From Bradyrhizobiaceae bacterium (lineage in GTDB: Bacteria; Pseudomonadota; Alphaproteobacteria; Rhizobiales; Xanthobacteraceae), in assembly GCA_003963145.1 (NCBI GenBank), contig RXJJ01000015.1, positions 290,904-354,903 of the forward strand: a stretch of DNA of 64,000 nucleotides, given 5' to 3'. The notes beneath the pieces are model-generated. The model saw nothing but the letters and a program-made list of their open reading frames with translations, was not told the origin of the DNA and ran no database searches. Of this stretch, positions 17,347-24,427 are shown piece after piece. Position 1 is the first letter of the stretch. Every line of letters starts with the position of its first letter. Both the position numbers and the translations under genes were made by a program.

Positions 17347-18135
17347 TTAGTTTTTTCCTTCCCAATGCGCGACACGCACAATGGCGACGTGAAAAAGCCG
17401 GTCTAGCACAAGTCCGATGATGCCGACGATTGCTATTCCGACGATGACCGAACCTGTCTTGAAGAAGTTGCTCGCATCGAGAATGATGAAGCCGATGCCC
17501 TTGTCCGCGCCGAGAAGCTCGGCCGCGACCAGCACGGACAGGGCCGTGCCGAGCGCGACCCGAAGCCCGGTAAAAATCTGCGGCAGTGCGCTTGGAAGCA
17601 GGACGGATGTAAAGGTGCGGAAACTGCTGGCGCCGAAACAGCGCGAGGCTCTTATCAATTCCGGATTGGTCGCTCGCACGCCGGCCTGGGTATTTATCAT
17701 CGTGATGAGAAAGACCGGCAGGAAGATCAGGATGATCTTCGACAATTCTCCAAGGCCGAACCAGAGAATGAGAAGCGGAATGATTCCGAGAGGCGGGATC
17801 GGCCGCAGCACTTCGGTGGGCGACAGGAAAACGGCGTCGACGGCGGCCGAGTTCGCTCTCAGAAGCCCGACGATGATCCCGAGCGCGGATCCGGCGATGA
17901 AAGCCGTCCCGACCCGGAAGCCGCTGGCGCCAAGATGTTCGGCGAGCGTTTTTCCCCCGTAACCGTCATGCAGCATGGTCAGCCAACTCTCCCAGACCGC
18001 GGACGGCGAGGGAAGGATGACGCTTTTGACCCATCCGTATCTGGTGCTGACGATCCACAAAATGAAAATCAGGACCGGGGAAATCAGCGCGATGCTGAGA
18101 TATCTGAGCCTGGCTCTTTTGGCGTCCTGACTCAT
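17347..18135 (-). CDS. ABC transporter permease (SsuC/TauC/NrtB type)
   Basis: 262 aa, six predicted helices. The BPD_transp_1 coupling (EAA) loop is visible as ASRCFGASSFRTFTSVLLP followed by ALPQIFTGLRVALGTAL. This subfamily imports sulfonates, nitrate, taurine or pyrimidine precursors together with the ATPase and binding protein encoded just upstream. The ATG overlaps the stop of the ATPase gene by 4 bp (translational coupling). Confidence 0.9.
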   Translation of the reverse strand: MSQDAKRARLRYLSIALISPVLIFILWIVSTRYGWVKSVILPSPSAVWESWLTMLHDGYGGKTLAEHLGASGFRVGTAFIAGSALGIIVGLLRANSAAVDAVFLSPTEVLRPIPPLGIIPLLILWFGLGELSKIILIFLPVFLITMINTQAGVRATNPELIRASRCFGASSFRTFTSVLLPSALPQIFTGLRVALGTALSVLVAAELLGADKGIGFIILDASNFFKTGSVIVGIAIVGIIGLVLDRLFHVAIVRVAHWEGKN

Positions 18136-19007
18136 GGCAGCACCGTCTCGTGCGCGCTGTCGCCTCTCATCTTGAGATAGAGTTCATTCCTCAGCGACAG
18201 GAAATTCGGGTGAATACGGTTCTCCGGTTTCCATCGCGGCGAGGGAAGGTCGACGACATATTCCTCGTGACGGCCCGGCTCCTTCGATGAAAACAGAAAA
18301 ATTCGGGACCCCATGAAGACGGCTTCGTCGATGCTGTGGGTGATGCATATGATCGTGGAATTCGTCTTGTCCTGTATTTTCAGAACTTCTTCCTGAAGGG
18401 TTTCCCGGGTCTGGACATCGACGGCGGCAAAGGGCTCGTCCATCAGGATGACATCCGGCTTTGCGGCCAGTGCGCGAGCCAGGCCCACGCGTTGCCGCAT
18501 GCCGCCGGAGAGCTGATAGGGATATTTTTCGCCAATCCCCGCCAGGCCGACGAGCTGCAGCATGTCACGCGCTGTCGACGCGCGCTCGCTTGCGGGCGCT
18601 CCCCTGCATTTCAGGCTGTAGGTGATGTTGCCGGCGACGGTCAGCCAGTTGAAAAGCGCGTTCGACTGGAACACCACGGCGCGGTCCGGCCCCGGCGAGG
18701 TGATTTGCTTACCCGATACGAAAGCGTAACCCGATGTCGGCTGTATAAATCCCGCAATGACATTCAGGATGGTGCTTTTTCCGCAGCCGGAAGCTCCGAG
18801 GAAGCTGACGATTTCGTTTTTCCCGATGCGAAAGGAAACGTCACTGACGGCGACCTTGTCGTCATAGGCGACGCTCACGCTGTCCAGCTGGATCATTTTC
18901 TCCGGGACGCTTGCCGTTTGGTCCTGCGGTGGAGCGTTTGCTGCAGCCTCGGACACGCCCCACGGCTCGCCGGTCCAGCCGTGGCGAGTCTTGAAACGGT
19001 TCAGCAT
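18132..19007 (-). CDS. ABC transporter ATP-binding protein (SsuB/TauB/NrtD type)
   Basis: 291 aa. Walker A GASGCGKST, Q-loop VVFQSNALFNWLTV, signature LSGGMRQRVGLARAL, Walker B VILMDEPFAAVD and switch His in CITHSIDEA are all present, so the ATPase should be active. A 40-residue N-terminal extension precedes the nucleotide-binding domain. It energises the permease encoded downstream and sits 2 bp after the binding-protein gene. Confidence 0.92.
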   Translation of the reverse strand: MLNRFKTRHGWTGEPWGVSEAAANAPPQDQTASVPEKMIQLDSVSVAYDDKVAVSDVSFRIGKNEIVSFLGASGCGKSTILNVIAGFIQPTSGYAFVSGKQITSPGPDRAVVFQSNALFNWLTVAGNITYSLKCRGAPASERASTARDMLQLVGLAGIGEKYPYQLSGGMRQRVGLARALAAKPDVILMDEPFAAVDVQTRETLQEEVLKIQDKTNSTIICITHSIDEAVFMGSRIFLFSSKEPGRHEEYVVDLPSPRWKPENRIHPNFLSLRNELYLKMRGDSAHETVLP

Positions 19008-19009
19008 GA

Positions 19010-20029
19010 TCAGCTCTTCAGAAAAGCCGCGACCGGCTGGGGATTGATAAGGCCCGCCCAGTTGACATCCGCGCTCTTGATCTTGTTGATCTGCACAAGA
19101 AATTCCGCGATTTCTTTCAGGTGCTCGACATATTTGGACTGGTCGGCCTGACCGACGCCGCCGAGATATTTGTTTGTGAGTTCTTCCTCGAAGCTCGGGC
19201 GATAACTGTTTTGCCGCTTCACGAGCGCGACGACTTCCTCCACGGGAACGCCGAGACGCTTCGCCTCGAACGGCATGACCGACAGCGGGTCCTGACGGTA
19301 TGCCGTAAGGCCCTCATGCCATGCGGCCAGAAAGCGCTGCAGGGCTTCGGATTTCGTTTGAATAAACTCCTGGCGCGCGACGAGTACGCCTGCCGTATAT
19401 CGGCCAAGCGAGGAAGGCGTGGCGATCGTCAGCCCGCCGGCCTTCTCGATTTGCGTAATGTTTGGCTCCCAGGTGAACGCGGCATCGATCCGGTCTGAAA
19501 GATAGGCCGGTGGCATGTTCGCGGGAGTTAAATTGACCAGGGTGACATCGGAGGCGGTGAGGCCGACCTTTGAAAGGGCGAGCAGTGCGAGAAAATGGCT
19601 CGTTGCTCCGATAGTCACGCCAATCGATTTTCCCTTCAGGTCGTCAAGTCCCTTGATGCCCTTGGCGGGATTCGCCACCAGTCGCTGGTGAGAGGTGTCG
19701 GTCCGCTCCACGAGAAAAATCTGCAAGGGAAGGCCGTTGGCGAAACTCGTGATGGCGGGAAATTCCCCCATCCACGCCAGATCGGCTTCGCCCGCCGCCA
19801 GTGCGGGCAACTGCTGCGGCCCGGCGGCAAAAGGCAACAGTTTGACGTCGACGTTGTATTTTTCGAATAGCCCCTTGCCGGCCACGTACATCAGCAGGAC
19901 GTTCACGTCGCCGCTCTGGTAGGCGAAATTCACGACATTGTCTGCGGCTTTTGCGGATCGTCCCAGTTGCGACATCGCCACGCCGCCGGCTGCCAGCGTC
20001 AGAAGATGTCGCCGATTCAGGGAATGCAT
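19010..20029 (-). CDS. ABC transporter substrate-binding protein (SsuA/NMT1-like)
   Basis: 339 aa. A twin-arginine-like signal (LNRRHLLTLAAGGVAMS, cleavage near AKAAD) directs it to the periplasm. The mature part has the NMT1/SsuA fold: LLMYVAGKGLFEKYNVDVKL, PQQLPALAAGEADLAWMGE, LKGKSIGVTIGATSHF and AYLSDRIDAAFTWEPN. The aromatic ligand pocket cannot be assigned, so sulfonate, nitrate, taurine or an aromatic carboxylate are all possible. First gene of a four-gene operon (binding protein, ATPase, permease, RidA). Confidence 0.9.
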   Translation of the reverse strand: MHSLNRRHLLTLAAGGVAMSQLGRSAKAADNVVNFAYQSGDVNVLLMYVAGKGLFEKYNVDVKLLPFAAGPQQLPALAAGEADLAWMGEFPAITSFANGLPLQIFLVERTDTSHQRLVANPAKGIKGLDDLKGKSIGVTIGATSHFLALLALSKVGLTASDVTLVNLTPANMPPAYLSDRIDAAFTWEPNITQIEKAGGLTIATPSSLGRYTAGVLVARQEFIQTKSEALQRFLAAWHEGLTAYRQDPLSVMPFEAKRLGVPVEEVVALVKRQNSYRPSFEEELTNKYLGGVGQADQSKYVEHLKEIAEFLVQINKIKSADVNWAGLINPQPVAAFLKS

Positions 20030-20301
20030 TGCAAGACCTCACGGGTTGGGACGAGCCGTCCTCGTTTTGCAACACAATCCTATGGTCCTCACAAATCGGA
20101 TGTAAGCGCGATAGTTGATTAATTGCGCTTTTAGAATAATTGCCCTCGTTGGGAGCACTCGTTGCATTATTCTTTTGCTTTGAGCCCCGATTGCGTCATC
20201 GTGCATCATGCGGCGCAACGCCGCGCGACATCGCGCTGGTTGCGTTGAGCCGATGACGCCCTCATTTTGATGTCAGGTGTTCATGAATCGGGGAGGAAGC
20301 G

Positions 20302-20655
20302 ATGCCCCGCTCTCTGATGAATCGGCTTGGCGCATGTGTTCCGGCGCAATCCGCGTTCGTTCTTGTGGCGCTGGGTTTGACGCTCGCAATTCCGGCAGGC
20401 GTCATTGTGCGGACGTTCGAGCCGTCTTTGGTGCTGCCCGCGTTCAGTGTTCTGCTTTTCATGAGCGCGGCGCTGGCCGTGCTGGTTGCGATTCTGCTGA
20501 AGGCCGTGCGCAACAGGCGAGGGCTGACGCTTTGGGATATCGCCGGAGGACTTGCAATCACCGGCTGCGCCGCCTCTGTGCTCAGCGAGCCGGATCAGGT
20601 GACGCTGTTGTTTGAGCATCTGTTCGAGCGCCGCGCGACGGCGAAACAGGAGTAG
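20302..20655 (+). CDS. Small three-helix membrane protein
   Basis: 117 aa with hydrophobic helices at residues ~16-36, ~42-66 and ~78-92 and a charged C-terminus. The ATG at 20302 is preceded by GGAGGAAGCG, a good ribosome site. No family recognised. It is divergent from the ABC transporter operon. Confidence 0.6.
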   Translation: MPRSLMNRLGACVPAQSAFVLVALGLTLAIPAGVIVRTFEPSLVLPAFSVLLFMSAALAVLVAILLKAVRNRRGLTLWDIAGGLAITGCAASVLSEPDQVTLLFEHLFERRATAKQE

Positions 20656-20851
20656 CGAACTCATAATCTTCAAACCGCCAGGCCGGGCCCCTCTGGCAGC
20701 CTCTGAAAAGGGACTGCGATGTCGGACTGGAATTTCAGCAAGAGTGGCCCTTTTCGACAGCACCGCGCGGCGATGACGGTTCGTCAGCTGCGCGGTGACC
20801 GATCTGACAAGCGAATACGGCCGCTCTTCTTTCACAAAGGGAGCCCGGTCC

Positions 20852-21472
20852 ATGTTCGATATCTTCACCCCCGACGCCATCGCAGCCTTCTTTCAGGTCG
20901 TTCTGATCGACCTCGTTCTGGCGGGCGACAACGCCATCGTCATCGGCCTTGCGGCGGCCGGTCTGCCGCAGGCGCAGCGGACCAAGGCGATCCTGATCGG
21001 CATCGGCGCGGCAACCTTGCTGCGTATCGTGTTTGCCGGTCTGACGACGCAACTTCTTCAGATCGTCGGCCTGCTGTTCGCCGGCGGCATTCTGCTGCTC
21101 TGGGTGTGCTGGAAGATGTGGCGCGAACTGCGCGCCGAGGGTCACGCCCACAGCGCCAGCGCGGCCGCCGTCACGGAGGGCGCGCCCCGCAAGACCCTGG
21201 GGCAGGCTGCCTGGCAGATCGTGATCGCGGACGTGTCGATGTCGCTCGATAACGTGCTGGCGGTCGCTGGCGCGGCGCGCGAGCATCCGACCGTTCTCGT
21301 GTTCGGCCTGTTGCTGTCGATCGCGATGATGGGCGCGGCGGCGTCCTTTATCGCACGCCTGCTGCAGAACCACCGCTGGATTGCCTATGTCGGCCTCGCA
21401 GTGATCCTGTATGTGGCAGGCGACATGATCTGGCGCGGATTTCTGGAGATTTACCCGCGGCTGGTGTCGTGA
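20852..21472 (+). CDS. TerC family (YjbE-type) integral membrane protein
   Basis: 206 aa, about seven helices. The two conserved Asp-containing motifs of TerC proteins are present: DLVLAGDNAIVIGLAA (~residue 17) and DVSMSLDNVLAVAGA (~residue 125), separated by a His/Ala-rich loop. Members of this family export manganese or other metals, or assist metalation of exported proteins. The ATG at 20852 has GGGAG upstream; longer in-frame starts are not supported. No yybP-ykoY riboswitch could be recognised in the 196-bp leader. Confidence 0.85.
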   Translation: MFDIFTPDAIAAFFQVVLIDLVLAGDNAIVIGLAAAGLPQAQRTKAILIGIGAATLLRIVFAGLTTQLLQIVGLLFAGGILLLWVCWKMWRELRAEGHAHSASAAAVTEGAPRKTLGQAAWQIVIADVSMSLDNVLAVAGAAREHPTVLVFGLLLSIAMMGAAASFIARLLQNHRWIAYVGLAVILYVAGDMIWRGFLEIYPRLVS

Positions 21473-21478
21473 CAGCCG

Positions 21479-21772
21479 CTATTGCAGGGGACCGCCATTG
21501 CCGAAAAGGAACGGCGACAAGTCCCAGCCGTCCCGGTGCTTGTGGCGGCGGCCCGGCTGCGCGAACGTATAGCGGGGATTGACGTTGCAATAGGCCGCGA
21601 ACCCTGAAGCGGAAGTTTGGCACTGCGCGTAGGTATCGTAGGCACAATAACCGGGCGGGGAATATCCGTTGCCGATCATGCAGTAGCGCCGGTTATAGGC
21701 ATGCGCGGGCGAACTGGCGAGAAGACCGGCGGCGGCAAAACCGAGAATGAAAAGAGCGGACGGCGAACGCAT
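21479..21772 (-). CDS. DUF3551 small secreted protein
   Basis: 97 aa. A signal peptide (FILGFAAAGLLASSPAHA, cleavage before YNRRYC) leads to a short Cys-containing mature part with YCMIGNGYSPPGYCAYDTYAQC, typical of the DUF3551 family, which is expanded in Bradyrhizobium. Probably periplasmic or surface, with disulfides. Function unknown. The ATG at 21772 is chosen because it gives a normal signal peptide; the frame is open further upstream. Confidence 0.75.
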   Translation of the reverse strand: MRSPSALFILGFAAAGLLASSPAHAYNRRYCMIGNGYSPPGYCAYDTYAQCQTSASGFAAYCNVNPRYTFAQPGRRHKHRDGWDLSPFLFGNGGPLQ

Positions 21773-22013
21773 GGGAGTGTCCTGAAAAATAGGGTCGCAG
21801 CACACTCCGTAGCCGACTTCGGATTTGAAGACCATAGCGAGGATGGCGTCTGCATTCATAAATCCGCGAAGCCGGGCGCGCGGCAAGTTCACGAACAGCG
21901 CCGCAGTTTCCCCGCCGCGCGGCCTTTTGATGATTATTTGAGAGCGCCCCGATCAGGAACATGCGCACTCCGGGTCTGTTGGCCTGACGTTAAAAATAAA
22001 CAAGGAGGCCACT

Positions 22014-22295
22014 ATGACGAAGTTCCTTATGGCGGGCGCATGCGCGATCGCCGTTTCCGCGATGGCGATGTCACCGTCGTTTGCGAAAGATCAGGAAAAA
22101 TCGGGCATGAAGTCCGAGACTCACCAGACCACCGGCAGCAACAGCTCGGTCAAGGAACCGAGTAATGCCGCAACCACCGGTTCGTCCATGGATGCCAAGC
22201 GCGGCATTCCGGGCAATAACGCCGTAGGGGGCGACGGCTCGATGTCCGATCCGAAGTCGACGGCACCGGGCGCATCGAAGGCTGGCGGCGGCTAA
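22014..22295 (+). CDS. Small secreted Ser/Gly/Lys-rich protein
   Basis: 93 aa. A very good ribosome site (AAGGAGGCCACT before ATG) and a clear signal peptide (cleavage after SFA-K, ~residue 24) precede a low-complexity hydrophilic mature chain rich in Ser, Gly, Thr and Asn. It is likely a periplasmic stress or matrix protein. A strong terminator follows. Confidence 0.65.
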   Translation: MTKFLMAGACAIAVSAMAMSPSFAKDQEKSGMKSETHQTTGSNSSVKEPSNAATTGSSMDAKRGIPGNNAVGGDGSMSDPKSTAPGASKAGGG

Positions 22296-22330
22296 CGCTC
22301 GCGGCCGACGGTTGCAAATCTGGAAGAATT

Positions 22331-22377
22331 CGATGGCATCTGTCCCTGACCGGGCGGCAGATGCCATCGTGCTTTTT
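22331..22377. terminator. Bidirectional intrinsic terminator
   Basis: Perfect 12-bp stem CGATGGCATCTG (22331-22342) with CAGATGCCATCG (22358-22369), followed by TGCTTTTT. It lies between the convergent secreted-protein and methyltransferase genes. Confidence 0.8.
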
Positions 22378-22468
22378 GGTGCGGACGAAACCGATGCGAC
22401 CTGGTGCGCCTTCCGAAAACGACGTCGGGAGGAGGCGCCACCGAACCGGCCTATGCCGCCGGCGAACT

Positions 22469-23257
22469 CTACGCCGCGAGCGAGCCGCAGCAATGTTTAT
22501 ACCGCTCGCCCGAACCGCACGGACAGGGCTCGACACGCCGGAGCGGCTGTCCTGCTAGCGCCGCACCGAGACGCGCATAGGCATTTCGCACTTTCTCGCG
22601 CGCGGTCTCATCGCGCGCCGCTTCGAACAGGGGCCGGATTCCGGCAGGCAACAGTGTCCCAACGCCAAGGACACCGAGGCCGTAGCAGTGCAGAAATTCG
22701 AACGACGGAAACTTCTCGGCTAATGTCGGCCAGTATTTGTAAACACCGAAATCCTCATGGGTGACCTGGGTGTCGTGAAACAGGATGACGCCGCGATCCG
22801 ACATTTTGGGAAGCCAGGTTTCGTAGTCTTCCTTGACGTCCTCGAACCGGTGCCGCCCGTCGATATGCAGAAGATCGATCGACTTGTCCGCAAACCCGGA
22901 CACGGCATCGGCGAACGTCGAACGGACAAGTCGCGAAAAGTCCGCGTAATTCTGCGAGTTGATGCGATTGACCGTTTCAAAGACAGACTCATCGTAGAAT
23001 CCGGCCTGCTCATCGCCTTTCCATGTATCGATCGCGGTGCAAGTCGCCTTGAGCCCCAGGGCGGCGACTTCCTGGCAGAAGCAAAAATAGGAAAAGCCGT
23101 AATGCGTTCCCAGCTCGACCACGGTTCGAGGTTTCAGCGCATCGACAATCCAGAGCGCAAAGGGTCCATGGCCTTTCCAGGCTGAAACGGCGGGCAGATA
23201 GTTCGGCTGTGTGAAGGAGACTTGCGAGATACACGGATTGTCAGATTTCATTGCCAT
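22469..23257 (-). CDS. Class I SAM methyltransferase with C-terminal SEC-C zinc motif
   Basis: 262 aa. The N-terminal ~215 residues have the methyltransferase 24/CmcI pattern: TVVELGTHYGFSYFCFC (SAM-binding glycine motif), ATCTAIDTWKGDEQAGF, DLLHIDGRHRFEDVKEDY and GVILFHDTQV. The last ~20 residues hold a SEC-C motif, CPCGSGERYKHCCG, which binds zinc and is best known from the SecA C-terminus, where it contacts SecB and ribosomes. The fusion is uncommon. It is preceded on the same strand by the DUF1254 gene (one base apart from its stop). Confidence 0.8.
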   Translation of the reverse strand: MAMKSDNPCISQVSFTQPNYLPAVSAWKGHGPFALWIVDALKPRTVVELGTHYGFSYFCFCQEVAALGLKATCTAIDTWKGDEQAGFYDESVFETVNRINSQNYADFSRLVRSTFADAVSGFADKSIDLLHIDGRHRFEDVKEDYETWLPKMSDRGVILFHDTQVTHEDFGVYKYWPTLAEKFPSFEFLHCYGLGVLGVGTLLPAGIRPLFEAARDETAREKVRNAYARLGAALAGQPLRRVEPCPCGSGERYKHCCGSLAA

Positions 23258-23845
23258 TCATCGTTTTTGTTGTGGTGTAGCCGAGGTCGTGTCGGGTTGC
23301 TCGACCTTGCAGGTCGCCGCAGCGAGCGATGCCTTCGCCTGCATCATCAGGCCGGGCTCCGGCGCAAGCGCGCGCATGATGATCAGTCCCGTTGCCGAGG
23401 GAGATTCGATAATGAGACGGTCGGCGGAGGTGATGTCTTCGTCCTCCGGCAATGCGTCCTTCTGCTCCTTGGTCATCAGATCGAGTTCGATCACCTTGCG
23501 TCCGGCGGAGCGGTCGTTGATCGCATAATAGGCGATGTCATTGCGGGTGTAGAATGACACCGAGGTGTAGGCCTGACTAACCGGCACCGCGAGCTTGATG
23601 GGGCCAGCCGACAGATCGTATTTGCAGGCGGCGGCGGCGAAGGCGGGATCCATGTAGGGCATCGGCGCGGTCCCCGGCTGGGCGGCGGGAAGCTGCGTCA
23701 CGGCGTTGAGCTTGGTGAGAGGAGCGAGCCGTGCGTAAGCATCCTGCGTCGCGATGCGCGGCAACGCCAGCACGCTGACGAGATGCACCACGCCCCCGAG
23801 AATGATGCCGCCCAGAATGGCGAACAGCCAGCGGATCATGGGCAC
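23258..23845 (-). CDS. DUF1254 (COG5436-like) membrane-anchored protein
   Basis: 195 aa. One N-terminal helix (WLFAILGGIILGGVVHLVSVLAL, residues ~5-27) anchors a periplasmic domain with LAPLTKLNAVTQLP, PMPYMDPAFAAAACKYDLS and SVSFYTRNDIAYYAINDR. In rhizobia this protein is regularly encoded next to a DUF1214 protein, as here, with a 10-bp overlap, so the two probably act together in the envelope. Function unknown. Confidence 0.75.
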   Translation of the reverse strand: MPMIRWLFAILGGIILGGVVHLVSVLALPRIATQDAYARLAPLTKLNAVTQLPAAQPGTAPMPYMDPAFAAAACKYDLSAGPIKLAVPVSQAYTSVSFYTRNDIAYYAINDRSAGRKVIELDLMTKEQKDALPEDEDITSADRLIIESPSATGLIIMRALAPEPGLMMQAKASLAAATCKVEQPDTTSATPQQKR

Positions 23846-24414
23846 TCCACGGTGGCGACGGCGGGCATCGGAGCATCCTTCTGCGAACGGGTCGCGACGC
23901 CCACCGGCGTATCGTAAAGCCGCATCGCCAGCTGATAGCGGTCGACACCGCCCGTCGGAAGCCAGTTGCCGGACCGCGCGCGTGGCGCGATCCGCACCTC
24001 GAACGATCCATCGGTTTCGCGAACGACTTCCTCGCTGGTGAAACCGTAACGCTCCAGCGTATTCGCGACGAGCTGGCCCTGCGTGTCGTAGACCGTAAGA
24101 GTCCAGAACCGCGCCGGCGGTGTCACGCCGCTGACCTTGATTTCGCAGCGCCCGTCGAGCGCACGGCCCTTGTCGTCGGCCGAGGCGAGAAAGGTGATGC
24201 CGTCGCCGGTGCCGACCGGCAGCTCGCCGCTGCGCGCGATCGAGGCGCGCGAGTAGGGGTCAATGCCGCTGGTGCCGACCTTGGGCCGCGCCGTCCACGC
24301 GCCGATGGTGACGGTGCCGACATTGACGCCGCGCGTTGCCGTGGTCCAGGTCGCGCCAAGCCCGACCGCGGTTGCGATCAGCATCGCCAGCACCGAAACG
24401 AAAATCACCCGCAT
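23836..24414 (-). CDS. DUF1214 domain-containing periplasmic protein
   Basis: 192 aa. Signal anchor (VIFVSVLAMLIATAVGLGATW) followed by the DUF1214 domain: GAWTARPKVGTSGIDPYSRA, then ARFWTLTVYDTQGQLVANT and SGNWLPTGGVDRYQLAMRLY. The ATG at 24414 gives a standard exported start; the upstream extension is rejected. It forms an overlapping pair with the DUF1254 gene and lies 13 bp downstream of the PBP1A gene, so all three may be one transcript. Confidence 0.8.
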   Translation of the reverse strand: MRVIFVSVLAMLIATAVGLGATWTTATRGVNVGTVTIGAWTARPKVGTSGIDPYSRASIARSGELPVGTGDGITFLASADDKGRALDGRCEIKVSGVTPPARFWTLTVYDTQGQLVANTLERYGFTSEEVVRETDGSFEVRIAPRARSGNWLPTGGVDRYQLAMRLYDTPVGVATRSQKDAPMPAVATVECP

Positions 24415-24427
24415 GGCCGCGCCATTA

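Noticed and set aside
20656..20851. yybP-ykoY manganese riboswitch before the TerC gene
   Set aside because: The conserved core sequences of that motif could not be found in the leader.
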